A stretch of DNA of 10,268 nucleotides from GCA-002840305 sp964394905 (GCA_964394905.1 CAYMZF010000023.1:1-10268), one strand, 5' to 3'; numbered from the stretch's first letter, positions 1-6,571 are shown. A program made the numbers and translations. Notes: a model not told the origin generated them from the sequence alone.

Positions 1-42
1 CTTTATAAAGTTTCTGAATTGAGTGGTGATTTACAAATTTAA
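1..42 (+). CDS. possible C-terminal tail of a truncated upstream gene
   Basis: Frame 1 is open from the window edge and stops at TAA (40-42), giving the tail LYKVSELSGDLQI. The other two plus frames stop within the first 20 bases. The stop lies just before a promoter-like stretch leading into the next gene, and TAA is the stop of every complete gene here, which fits a real gene end. Thirteen residues are too few to name a family, and an AT-rich open stretch this short can occur by chance. Confidence 0.35.
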   Translation, partial: LYKVSELSGDLQI

Positions 43-48
43 ATATTA

Positions 49-100
49 TTGTTAGAGTGGATATAGCTTAATTATAATTTAAGGTAATAAGCGATATAAT
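49..100 (+). promoter_or_regulatory. candidate promoter with tandem -10 boxes for the zinc-ribbon gene
   Basis: TTGTTA at 49-54 is followed after 18 bases by a perfect TATAAT at 73-78. A second perfect TATAAT lies at 95-100. Starting from the first box, the leader would be about 30 bases. Starting from the second it would be only about 7 bases, making the mRNA nearly leaderless. No ribosome-binding site is visible before the ATG at 114. AT-rich DNA yields TATAAT by chance, so which box is used is uncertain. Confidence 0.5.
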
Positions 101-113
101 TAATATAAAAAAT

Positions 114-887
114 ATGGGAAGTTTTAATCGAGGTGATCGATTTAGTCCTCGAAGCAATGATCGTGGTCGGGGTAGAGACCGAGATCGATCCAGTCGGCCG
201 GAAATGCATGAAGCTGTTTGTGCCGAGTGCGGTAAGAGATGTGAAGTACCTTTTAGACCAAGTAGTGATAAACCAGTCTATTGTAGTGATTGTTTTGAAA
301 AAAGAGATTCCGGCGGTCGTTTTGATAAACGATCGGATAGTCGAAGACCGGAAAGAAGATCTTTTGACAGATCGGATCGATCTGACAGTCGTAGAGATAA
401 ACCGATGGTTCGGGTAGTTTGTGATAATTGTCATAAAGAATGCGAAGTTCCTTTTAAACCGAGTGGTGATAAACCGGTCTATTGTGATGAATGTTTCAGT
501 AAAATTGGTCGAGGCGATCGAGGTAGTCGAAATAATCAAGGTGATCGTTTTAGTCATGGTGATCACAATCATAGTAATGTTAACGAAATTGAAATTGAAC
601 AATACAAAAAACATTTTAGTGTTTTAGATTCTAAATTGGATGAAGTTTTAAAAATGTTATCAGCTCTTACCGGTAAACCAATAGCTAAAATAGTAGAAAA
701 AAATATTGAAATTAAACCAAAGCTTGAACCTAAAAAAATTATTGAAGTAAAAAAAGTTATTGATTTGAAAAAAACAATTAAAACAAAAATTGAACCGAAA
801 AAAACTATTGTTAAAAAATCACCGGTTTCCAGTAAAATTGAATCTAAAAAAAGCATCAAGAAAGTAATAATTAAAAAAAAGAAATAA
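114..887 (+). CDS. CxxC-x17-CxxC zinc-ribbon protein, Arg-rich N-terminus and Lys-rich tail
   Basis: This 257-residue protein has two copies of a zinc-ribbon module. The first has Cys36/39 and Cys57/60, the second Cys103/106 and Cys124/127. Each pair of CxxC motifs is separated by exactly 17 residues, with the shared core CEVPF(R/K)PS(S/G)DKPVYC and an extra Cys at 43 and 110. This is the CxxC-x17-CxxC family (TIGR04272 type), common in Patescibacteria and of unknown function. Arg/Asp/Ser-rich low-complexity linkers (residues 6-30 and 61-98) surround the ribbons. A short helical segment follows (about 157-187, EIEIEQYKKHFSVLDSKLDE). The tail (190-257) is a lysine-rich quasi-repeat of KxIxxKK units. 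The basic, RG/RD-rich make-up suggests nucleic-acid binding, but that is inference. There is no signal peptide, so it should be cytoplasmic. The next gene starts 35 bases downstream with no terminator between them. Confidence 0.9.
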   Translation: MGSFNRGDRFSPRSNDRGRGRDRDRSSRPEMHEAVCAECGKRCEVPFRPSSDKPVYCSDCFEKRDSGGRFDKRSDSRRPERRSFDRSDRSDSRRDKPMVRVVCDNCHKECEVPFKPSGDKPVYCDECFSKIGRGDRGSRNNQGDRFSHGDHNHSNVNEIEIEQYKKHFSVLDSKLDEVLKMLSALTGKPIAKIVEKNIEIKPKLEPKKIIEVKKVIDLKKTIKTKIEPKKTIVKKSPVSSKIESKKSIKKVIIKKKK

Positions 888-922
888 AAAGATTAAAGTA
901 ACTAAATATTAAATTTTTATTT

Positions 923-1393
923 ATGAAAAAAATTTTATTTTTTATTTTATTAATTCCACTTTTTGTTTTAACGGCTTGTGGACAATCTAAAAACGAGGAA
1001 ACTAATGTTAACAATTTTGTTTCTTCGGTAAATAATACTTCTTCCGTTAATGCCTCTACTAGTGAGGTGGCTGTTATTGTTCCTAGTTTAATTGGTAATC
1101 CGGCTTCAATTAATTGTACTGATCAGGGTGGGGAGTTTCAAATTATGGTCAAAGAAAATGCAAGTGAATATGGAATTTGTTTATTTGAAGATAATAGACA
1201 ATGTGAAGAATGGGCTTTAATGCGAGGTGATTGTCCGGTTGGTGGTCTTAAAATAACTGGTTATGACAATAATCAGCAAATTTATTGTGCTATTACCGGA
1301 GGAAAGGTTAATATGAACAAAAATACTTGTACTATAAAAAATAAAGTCTGTGATTTAACTGAGTATTATTTTGGAACCTGCAATGCTTCTTAA
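923..1393 (+). CDS. DUF333-family lipoprotein
   Basis: A 156-residue secreted lipoprotein. A lysine-led hydrophobic signal peptide (1-18) ends in the lipobox LTAC, placing the lipidated Cys at residue 19. A Ser/Asn/Thr/Val-rich linker (about 20-58) follows. Residues 59-104 form a DUF333 domain (PF03891): NPAS-x-NC, then GG, a CLFED stretch, CEEWAL and a final GDC. DUF333 is known from small outer-membrane or envelope lipoproteins such as E. coli YoaF and has no established activity. Residues 120-153 look like a shortened second copy (YCAITGG through to GTC). The mature protein would have eight cysteines besides the lipid-bearing one (65, 86, 94, 104, 122, 136, 143, 153), suggesting disulfides. 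It lies 35 bases behind the zinc-ribbon gene, probably co-transcribed, and is closed by the hairpin at 1447-1474. No ribosome-binding site is visible. Confidence 0.85.
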   Translation: MKKILFFILLIPLFVLTACGQSKNEETNVNNFVSSVNNTSSVNASTSEVAVIVPSLIGNPASINCTDQGGEFQIMVKENASEYGICLFEDNRQCEEWALMRGDCPVGGLKITGYDNNQQIYCAITGGKVNMNKNTCTIKNKVCDLTEYYFGTCNAS

Positions 1394-1446
1394 AAAACAA
1401 TTTAAATTATTGTTATAAACATAAATTATAATTTTATTTTGCTTAT

Positions 1447-1478
1447 AAAATAACGGTATTTATACCGTTATTTTGTTT
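1447..1478 (+). terminator. intrinsic terminator after the lipoprotein gene
   Basis: A perfect 13-bp inverted repeat: AAAATAACGGTAT (1447-1459), loop TT, ATACCGTTATTTT (1462-1474), followed by GTTT. The core CGGTAT/ATACCG is flanked by an A-tract and a T-tract, the usual form of an intrinsic terminator. The symmetry would let it work on either strand. It sits 53 bases after the lipoprotein stop and 33 bases before the next promoter's -10. Confidence 0.8.
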
Positions 1479-1506
1479 AGTAAAATTTTCCTTATTTTTT
1501 TATTTT

Positions 1507-1526
1507 TGCTATAATCATTATATAAT
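1507..1526 (+). promoter_or_regulatory. extended -10 promoter for the dCMP deaminase unit
   Basis: TGCTATAAT (1507-1515) is a perfect extended -10 element. A second TATAAT follows at 1521-1526. There is no good -35, which extended -10 promoters do not need. The predicted start lies 10-20 bases before the ATG at 1543, so the leader is very short and has no ribosome-binding site. The preceding terminator supports a new transcription unit starting here. Confidence 0.6.
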
Positions 1527-1542
1527 TATTAATAATAATTTT

Positions 1543-2067
1543 ATGAGCCGAATTTCAAAAGACCAGTATTATATGAATATCGCTCGTGAAGTGACCGGTC
1601 GCTCAACTTGTTTTCGAGCTAAACATGGGGCAATTATTGTTAAAAATGATCAAATAATAAGTACCGGCTATGTTGGAGCTCCTCGTAAAACTAAAGATTG
1701 TTTAGAGCGAGGAAATTGTTTACGAGATAAATTAAATATTCCCCACGGTCAACGTTATGAAATGTGTCGGAGTATTCACGCCGAACAAAATGCTATTATT
1801 AATGCCGCTCGTTCGGGTGTTAATTTATTGGGCGGAACAATATATCTTTATTCTGAAAAAATAGATAAAGACGGAGAAGCGAAAGTAATAGAAGCAGCTC
1901 CTTGTTTTATTTGTAAAAAAATGATTATTAATTCCGGTTTAGAAAAGTTTGTTTCTAATACGCCTGATGGTCTTAAAGTCTATAATATTTCCGATTGGGT
2001 TAACGATTGGCAAGAAAATGATTTATTGGATGATGTTTTGGTTTATGGAGAAAAATTAAAAAAATAA
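1543..2067 (+). CDS. deoxycytidylate (dCMP) deaminase
   Basis: A 174-residue zinc-dependent deaminase converting dCMP to dUMP, the substrate for thymidylate synthesis. The zinc site is complete: His79-Ala-Glu81 in the HAEQNAI motif, where Glu81 is the catalytic proton shuttle, and Cys121/Cys124 in PCFIC. The segment between the first strand (HGAIIV, 28-33) and HAE carries DCLERGNCLRD and PHGQRYEMC. This cysteine-containing insertion is typical of the ComEB/dCMP deaminase branch rather than of cytidine or tRNA adenosine deaminases. The length is normal for the family. It leads a unit with the beta-CASP nuclease, whose start is 12 bases after this stop. The start is supported by the promoter directly upstream and by the usual N-terminal MSRxSxDQYYMxIA pattern. 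I leave the symbol blank because naming varies. Confidence 0.92.
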   Translation: MSRISKDQYYMNIAREVTGRSTCFRAKHGAIIVKNDQIISTGYVGAPRKTKDCLERGNCLRDKLNIPHGQRYEMCRSIHAEQNAIINAARSGVNLLGGTIYLYSEKIDKDGEAKVIEAAPCFICKKMIINSGLEKFVSNTPDGLKVYNISDWVNDWQENDLLDDVLVYGEKLKK

Positions 2068-2079
2068 GAATAACATTTT

Positions 2080-3444
2080 ATGAAGATATCTTTTCATGGC
2101 GCTTGTCGTGAAGTTACCGGTTCTTGTATTTTAATAGAAACTAAAAAAGTTAAATTTTTGGTTGATTGCGGTATGTTTCAGGGTGAAAGTTTTGCCACTA
2201 GTCGTAATTTTGATGATTTTTCTTTTGATCCCAAGACGATTGATTTTGTTTTACTTACTCATGCTCATACCGATCATTGCGGACGATTGCCAAAATTATA
2301 TAAAGACGGTTTTGATGGTAAGATTTATTGTACCGCGGCCACTCGTGATTTAACTGAATTAATGTTAGCCGATTCCGCTCGGATTATCGGACAAGAGGCC
2401 CGTGAACATCGGCTTACTCCGTTTTATTCCGAAGAAGATGCCGTAAATGTTATGCGACTTTTTCATGAATTACCATATAATAAAGAAATAATTATTGCCG
2501 GTGGAATTAAAGTTAAATTAAAAAATTCCGGTCATATTTTGGGTTCTTGTTTTTTTGAGGTTTGGATAAAAGAAGGACAAACCGAAAAAAAGATTATATT
2601 TTCCGGTGACTTAGGAGATTCATCAGCTCGCATTATTAGAGATTTAGAATATGCTGACGGAGCCGATTTAGTTTTTACAGAATCAACTTATGCGGGCGTA
2701 ACTCATGAAACACGAGACGAGGGAGCTAAAAAAATTAGACAAGCTATAATGGAATGCGTTAAAAGCAAAGGCGTTCTAATGATTCCGATTTTTGCTTTAG
2801 AAAAAGTTCAAGAGATATTATATGAATTAAATAATTTGGTGGAAACCAAAAAAATTCCTTATGTGCCGATGTTTTTAGACAGTCCTTTAGCCATTAAATC
2901 AACAGAAGTTTATCGCGATTATCAGTATCTTTATGACAAGGAATCCATGAAATTAGTGGTCTCGGGTGATGATTTGTTTAATTTTCCCGGTTTGACTTTT
3001 ACTCCAACTTCTCAGGATTCTAAAAGAATAAATTCTTTACCAGCCCCTAAAATAATATTGGCTGGTAGTGGTATGTGTAGCGGCGGTAGAATTTTGTATC
3101 ATTTAAAATTTTATCTTAATGATCCAAATAATCAAGTATTGTTAGTGGCTTTTCAAGTTAAAGGTTCTTTGGGTCGTAAGTTGATGAAAGGTGAAAAAAC
3201 GGTTGTTATTGATAATACTACTGTTCCGGTTAAAGCTAAGGTATCGGTTATTAATTCTTATTCGGCTCACGCTGATCATAAAGCTATTATGATGTGGCTC
3301 AAAAAAATAAAAAATCCGAAACCGAAACATATTTTTGTTATTCATGGAGAAGAAGAGGCTAATAATATTTTAGCCGAAGATATTTCCAAAAAAATAAAGA
3401 CCCACCCGATTGTGCCGGAATATGATCAAGTTTATGAATTTTAA
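2080..3444 (+). CDS. MBL-fold beta-CASP ribonuclease (CPSF/YSH1-like)
   Basis: A 454-residue metallo-beta-lactamase fold RNA-processing nuclease of the beta-CASP group. The metal site is intact: HAHTDH (His61, His63, Asp65, His66), His152 in SGHILGS, Asp177 in FSGDLG and His422 in VIHGEEEA. Beta-CASP signatures are present: ESTYAG (201-206), an IPIFALEKVQEIL helix (236-248), FLDSPLA (265-271), the GSGMCSGGRI loop (329-338) and SAHADH (395-400, His397). These match the bacterial and archaeal CPSF-like branch (MBL domain plus RMMBL), acting on RNA in the cytoplasm; the exact substrate cannot be read from sequence. The length is typical, with no extra KH domains. It is probably translated from the same mRNA as the dCMP deaminase. 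The stop abuts the assembly gap directly. Confidence 0.92.
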   Translation: MKISFHGACREVTGSCILIETKKVKFLVDCGMFQGESFATSRNFDDFSFDPKTIDFVLLTHAHTDHCGRLPKLYKDGFDGKIYCTAATRDLTELMLADSARIIGQEAREHRLTPFYSEEDAVNVMRLFHELPYNKEIIIAGGIKVKLKNSGHILGSCFFEVWIKEGQTEKKIIFSGDLGDSSARIIRDLEYADGADLVFTESTYAGVTHETRDEGAKKIRQAIMECVKSKGVLMIPIFALEKVQEILYELNNLVETKKIPYVPMFLDSPLAIKSTEVYRDYQYLYDKESMKLVVSGDDLFNFPGLTFTPTSQDSKRINSLPAPKIILAGSGMCSGGRILYHLKFYLNDPNNQVLLVAFQVKGSLGRKLMKGEKTVVIDNTTVPVKAKVSVINSYSAHADHKAIMMWLKKIKNPKPKHIFVIHGEEEANNILAEDISKKIKTHPIVPEYDQVYEF

Positions 3445-3544
3445 NNNNNNNNNNNNNNNNNNNNNNNNNNNNNNNNNNNNNNNNNNNNNNNNNNNNNNNN
3501 NNNNNNNNNNNNNNNNNNNNNNNNNNNNNNNNNNNNNNNNNNNN
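3445..3544. other. assembly gap of 100 N
   Basis: Exactly 100 unknown bases begin straight after the TAA of the nuclease gene. A run of exactly 100 is the conventional scaffold gap of unknown true size. The distance between the nuclease and the transporter gene, and anything lying between them, is therefore unknown. Confidence 0.99.
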
Positions 3545-3564
3545 ATAACAATAAAACAAAGAAT

Positions 3565-4593
3565 ATGAAAAAAACTTTTTTTAAACCTTTTATAATAATT
3601 TTAGTGGTCGCTTGTTTGGTGGCGTTGTTTTTTCTGTTTAGACCGTTTTTAATTGAAATAATTATCGCTACCGCTATTGTTTCTGTTTTCTATAAACCTT
3701 ATGAAAAATTAGCTAAAGTTTTATGGAATAAAAAATATTTAGCTTCTTTTATCATGTGTTTATTATTGTTGCTTATAATAATCATTCCGGTTAGTCGTTT
3801 TATGGTCTATACCGCACAAAAAGCTTCAACCGCTTATGCTACCGTTAGTAATGTTTTAAGCCAAGCCGATTTAATTCAGTCTAATTTATTAAACAAAATA
3901 AACGCTAGCGGTTCCGGGGAAGAAATTTTAAAAACTTTAGTGATTGATGTTACTTCTAATATTAAAGATTGGTTGGTGAGCGGTACTTCGGCTTTTGTTA
4001 AGGGCACCACTGATTTTATCGTATCGCTGGCTATTATAATTTTAACTATGTTTTTCTTTTTTGTTGAGGGTCGTTCCTTGGCGGAAAAAATTATCAAATT
4101 ATCACCCCTACCGACTAAATATGATATGGAAATTATTAGAAAATTTCGGGCAGTCAGTCGCACTACTTTTATTTCCGTTTTTGCCACCGCCTTCATTCAG
4201 GGTTTATTGGGAGCAATCGGATTTTTAATAATCGGTTGGCCGTTTATTTTTATTTTTGTTATTATGGCTTTTTTATCAATTATTCCATATATCGGTTCCT
4301 CTATTTTTTATGTTCCGGCGGCTATTTATTTAATTTTAACCGGTCAAGTTTGGCAGGGAATCTTTGTTTTAGCTTGGTGTTTTGTGGTTGTCAGTAATAT
4401 TGATGAAATCATTCGAGCCTATATCATTAAAGGTAAAGCCGAGGTTAACCCTATTTTTGTGGTATTTTCCATTATTGGGGGAATTTCGTTATTTGGTTTT
4501 TGGGGAGTAATAGTCGGTCCGTTAATTATTTCATTAGTCGCTACCATTTTTCATATTTATGAATTAGAATTTAACGGCAGCTTAGAAGAATAA
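3565..4593 (+). CDS. AI-2E family transporter
   Basis: A 342-residue polytopic inner-membrane protein of the AI-2E (formerly PerM/UPF0118) family, PF01594. Two hydrophobic blocks open the protein (about 8-43 and 58-82). A soluble, helical stretch follows (about 85-148). A second membrane block contains FIVSLAIIILTMFFFFVEG (151-169), and the rest spans about 200-335. Family hallmarks are the ILTMFFFFVEGR segment, PYIGSSIFYVPAA (241-253), and a C-terminal KGKAEVNPIFVVFSIIGG followed by FGFWGVIVGPL (310-320). Some members export AI-2 and others are sodium/proton antiporters; the substrate here is unknown. The length is normal. The stop is 9 bases before the CapA-like gene, so the two are very likely co-transcribed. 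The gap hides whatever drives it. Confidence 0.9.
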   Translation: MKKTFFKPFIIILVVACLVALFFLFRPFLIEIIIATAIVSVFYKPYEKLAKVLWNKKYLASFIMCLLLLLIIIIPVSRFMVYTAQKASTAYATVSNVLSQADLIQSNLLNKINASGSGEEILKTLVIDVTSNIKDWLVSGTSAFVKGTTDFIVSLAIIILTMFFFFVEGRSLAEKIIKLSPLPTKYDMEIIRKFRAVSRTTFISVFATAFIQGLLGAIGFLIIGWPFIFIFVIMAFLSIIPYIGSSIFYVPAAIYLILTGQVWQGIFVLAWCFVVVSNIDEIIRAYIIKGKAEVNPIFVVFSIIGGISLFGFWGVIVGPLIISLVATIFHIYELEFNGSLEE

Positions 4594-4602
4594 AATATAA
4601 TT

Positions 4603-5724
4603 ATGACAGACAAGTATAAAAAGATTTTTTTAATATTTTTGGTGTTACTGCTAAGTGTTTTTTTGGTAGCGCTTAATTTTTTTATTTTATCTCAAAAAAA
4701 ATATATTGCCGAAAATGTTATCGGTGATTTTGAAAAAATTACCGAAGATCACGGTGATGTTGTTAGTCTATTGTTAAACAAAAATAATGAAGCGACAACA
4801 ACTTCTGCTATTGCCACCAGCTCTGATATTAAATTATTATTTTTTGGCGATCTGATGTTGGATCGAAACGTTAAAACTAAAATTGCTAAAAATGGTTTAG
4901 ACTCACTATTAAGCGAATTAAAAACTGATAATTTTACTTCTGGTTATAATATAGTTGCTTGTAATTTAGAGGGAGCGGTGACTGATGGCGGTGAACACTA
5001 TAATCCGATTAACGCTTATGACTTTGCTTTTGCTCCTGATTTAGTTAATCAATTAAAAGATTATAATTTTAATTATTTTAATTTAGCTAATAATCATTTA
5101 TCGGATCAGGGAGTTTTGGGAATTGAACAGACTTACAAAAATTTAAGTAATAGTAATTTTTATTATTCCGGTTGTTTGGATGCCACTCTTTCTAATTCCA
5201 GTTCCAGCGCTTTGGTAAATGTCAAATTAGGAGAAACGATGCCGACTTTAACAACCGATAATTGTTCCGATATTATTTTAGAAATTCAAGGACAAAAAAT
5301 AGCTATGGTGGGAGTAAGTGCCGTTTACAAAGAAATTGATGCAAAAAAATTAATAGAGAGAATAAAAATATTAAAAGAGAACAGTAATTGGGTAATAGTT
5401 AATTTTCATTCGGGGGTTGAATACAAAACAAAATCAAATTCCAATCAGCAAAATTTATACCACCAAATAATAGATGCGGGAGCCGATGTAATTATCGGTC
5501 ATCATCCTCATGTGGCTCAAGAATATGAAGTTTATAACGGAAAACCGATCTTTTATTCTTTAGGTAATTTTATTTTTGATCAGTATTTTTCGGCTGAAAC
5601 TCAAGCCGGGTTAGCTGTTAGCCTTATTTTAAAAGCTGATAATAGTATTTATTTTGATGTCTATAATATTAAAACCGGGGCCAGTAAAATAACCGAAATT
5701 ACAAAAATTGAAAAACCCTTGTAA
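4603..5724 (+). CDS. membrane-anchored CapA-like (PGA_cap) metallophosphoesterase family protein
   Basis: A 373-residue protein with one N-terminal membrane anchor (about 8-30) and an extracytoplasmic domain of the CapA/PgsA type (PF09587), which has a calcineurin-like metallophosphoesterase fold. Motifs in order: FGDLMLDR (81-88), NLEGAVTD (121-128), NLANNHLSDQG (160-170), VNFHSGVEY (266-274), GHHPHV (299-304) and SLGNFIFDQ (319-327). The Asp, Asn and His residues of the metal site are all present. Family members take part in poly-gamma-glutamate capsule synthesis or anchoring in Bacillus, but many CapA-like proteins occur without a capsule operon, as here. A role in envelope polymer metabolism is inference. 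It follows the transporter by 9 bases. The HU promoter's -35 begins four bases after this stop, with no terminator between, so read-through into HU is possible. Confidence 0.88.
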   Translation: MTDKYKKIFLIFLVLLLSVFLVALNFFILSQKKYIAENVIGDFEKITEDHGDVVSLLLNKNNEATTTSAIATSSDIKLLFFGDLMLDRNVKTKIAKNGLDSLLSELKTDNFTSGYNIVACNLEGAVTDGGEHYNPINAYDFAFAPDLVNQLKDYNFNYFNLANNHLSDQGVLGIEQTYKNLSNSNFYYSGCLDATLSNSSSSALVNVKLGETMPTLTTDNCSDIILEIQGQKIAMVGVSAVYKEIDAKKLIERIKILKENSNWVIVNFHSGVEYKTKSNSNQQNLYHQIIDAGADVIIGHHPHVAQEYEVYNGKPIFYSLGNFIFDQYFSAETQAGLAVSLILKADNSIYFDVYNIKTGASKITEITKIEKPL

Positions 5725-5727
5725 ACA

Positions 5728-5755
5728 TTGCCTTATTTTTTAAAAGTGGTATAAT
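5728..5755 (+). promoter_or_regulatory. strong promoter for HU
   Basis: TTGCCT (5728-5733), a 16-base spacer, then TGGTATAAT (5747-5755), which is an extended -10 with a perfect TATAAT. This is the best-formed housekeeping promoter in the window. The start would be near 5762, giving a leader of about 105 bases before the HU ATG, long for this window. A strong separate promoter fits an abundant nucleoid protein. Confidence 0.75.
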
Positions 5756-5823
5756 ATATACATAAAATAATAATTAATTCTTTATCAATTAGTTATTAAA
5801 ATTAATTAATTTAAAAATTGATC

Positions 5824-5871
5824 ATGAATAAATTTTTAAAATTTAATTCTGAATCAATTAAAAAATTATGA
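5824..5871 (+). CDS. possible 15-codon upstream ORF overlapping the HU start
   Basis: ATG at 5824 opens a frame encoding MNKFLKFNSESIKKL and ends at TGA (5869-5871). The stop overlaps the HU start codon in the four bases ATGA. Such overlaps are typical of translational coupling by termination and reinitiation. The ORF lies inside the HU leader, 62 bases after the predicted start. It is the only TGA-terminated frame I propose. It has no ribosome-binding site, and a 15-codon ORF in AT-rich DNA may be chance. Confidence 0.35.
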   Translation: MNKFLKFNSESIKKL

Positions 5872-6140
5872 CAAAAGCACAATTAATGACTACTTTAGCC
5901 GAAAAAGCTGGCTTAAGTAAGAAAGACGTTGTAAACTTCATGGACATTTTAACTGCCATGGCTTACAACGAAGCAAAAAAGAACGGAGAATTCGTTCTAC
6001 CTGGCTTTGGAAAATTAGTTCGAGTTGATCGAAAGGCTCGAATGGGCCGAAACCCTGCAACTGGCGAACAAATTCAAATTCCTGCCAAAAAAGTTGTTAA
6101 ATTTAAAGTTGCAAAAGCAGCTAAAGATGCTATTTTGTAA
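5868..6140 (+). CDS. HU family DNA-binding protein
   Basis: A 90-residue histone-like protein that binds and bends DNA as a dimer in the nucleoid. The helical dimerisation half (1-42) has the typical MTKAQLMTTLAEKAGLSKKD start. The beta-arm half carries the PROSITE-type signature GKLVRVDRKARMGRNPATGEQIQIPAKKVVKFK, with the intercalating proline in RNPATG. The length is exactly that of the family. All four arginine codons are CGA, an unusual choice for a gene expected to be highly expressed. The start matches the family N-terminus. The gene has its own promoter (5728-5755), an ORF overlapping its start, and a bidirectional terminator (6162-6200). It is a generic HU; nothing here separates HU from IHF-like paralogues beyond the sequence signature. 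Confidence 0.95.
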   Translation: MTKAQLMTTLAEKAGLSKKDVVNFMDILTAMAYNEAKKNGEFVLPGFGKLVRVDRKARMGRNPATGEQIQIPAKKVVKFKVAKAAKDAIL

Positions 6141-6161
6141 ATTAATTGATAAAAGAATTAC

Positions 6162-6200
6162 AAAACAAAAAACGGCTTAAAAAAGTCGTTTTTTGTTTTT
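6162..6200 (+). terminator. shared convergent terminator between HU and the HTH gene
   Basis: A 17-bp hairpin with arms at 6162-6178 and 6183-6199 and loop AAAA. It has a single G-U wobble (CGGCTT against AAGTCG) and ends in T-runs; its mirror A-runs serve the minus strand. It begins 22 bases after the HU stop and ends 9 bases beyond the stop of the minus-strand gene. It is placed to terminate both. Confidence 0.85.
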
Positions 6201-6208
6201 ATAAAATT

Positions 6209-6508
6209 TTATTTAGTGGGAGAATTTTTTTTAAATTTTTCTACATATTGACCAAGTCCTTGAGAATAGAATTTATTACGAAGTTTTAAATTATCATGGC
6301 AAAATTCAATGATTGACGATAAGCGAATAGCATAACGATTACCGCCCACTTTATATTTTAGTTTTTTACTCTTTATAGCTCGGCGAATGGTTTTGCCGTC
6401 AATACCGCCTAATTTGGCTGATTCGGAAACTGATAACCAAATTTGTTTATCGGTTTTTCTGATAGGGGATTTATCTTCGGTTTTAGAGTTAGTTTTTGTG
6501 GTTGTCAT
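6209..6508 (-). CDS. small excisionase/MerR-like helix-turn-helix DNA-binding protein
   Basis: A 99-residue basic protein. Residues 1-22 are a Thr/Lys-rich flexible leader. Residues 23-75 fit a winged helix-turn-helix of the excisionase/MerR type: IWLSVSESAKLGGIDGKTIRRAIKSKKL, then the wing KYKVGGNRYAIRLSSIIEFCHD. The pattern of two helices, a KTIRRAI recognition helix and a GNRYxIxLSSI wing is what small HTH_17-like proteins show. The C-terminus (76-99) is basic and unassigned. The role is unknown: excisionase-like proteins occur with mobile elements but also as ordinary regulators in Patescibacteria, and no integrase or attachment site is seen here. It converges on HU and diverges from the sigma-factor gene, with a consensus TTGACA -35 upstream on its own strand. 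Confidence 0.75.
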   Translation of the reverse strand: MTTTKTNSKTEDKSPIRKTDKQIWLSVSESAKLGGIDGKTIRRAIKSKKLKYKVGGNRYAIRLSSIIEFCHDNLKLRNKFYSQGLGQYVEKFKKNSPTK

Positions 6509-6544
6509 AGCAATTTAATATAAATATCAATAGCTTAACTATAT

Positions 6545-6571
6545 GTTATAAAAAGGGGATAAATTTGTCAA
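6545..6571 (-). promoter_or_regulatory. promoter of the HTH gene (minus strand)
   Basis: Read on the minus strand, TTGACA (6571 down to 6566) is followed after 15 bases by TATAAC (6550 to 6545), or after 17 bases by TAACAT. The -35 is a perfect consensus, the only one in the window. The start would fall near 6535-6540, giving a leader of about 30 bases before the ATG whose first base is 6508. Confidence 0.6.

Noticed and set aside
72..614. Long open frame on the minus strand opposite the zinc-ribbon gene
   Set aside because: The product is Ile/Thr/Ser-rich without domain features and lies opposite a gene with two exact zinc-ribbon modules; it is a composition shadow.
133..627. Two further plus-strand frames inside the zinc-ribbon gene
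   Set aside because: They overlap the recognised protein in another frame, have hydrophobic low-complexity translations and show no conserved motif.
569..859. Minus-strand hydrophobic open frame opposite the Lys-rich tail
   Set aside because: A lysine-rich AAA/AAG stretch read backwards always gives Phe/Leu-rich frames; there is no promoter and no family resemblance.
3359..3559. Minus-strand open frame running through the run of N
   Set aside because: It is open only because unknown bases cannot make stops; it is an artefact of the gap.
3876..4196. Minus-strand open frame opposite the transporter gene
   Set aside because: It lies wholly opposite a clear AI-2E family gene and has no recognisable domain.
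6209..6508. Mobile element or prophage around the excisionase-like gene
   Set aside because: No integrase, transposase, attachment-site repeat or tRNA lies nearby, and the flanking genes are ordinary chromosomal genes.
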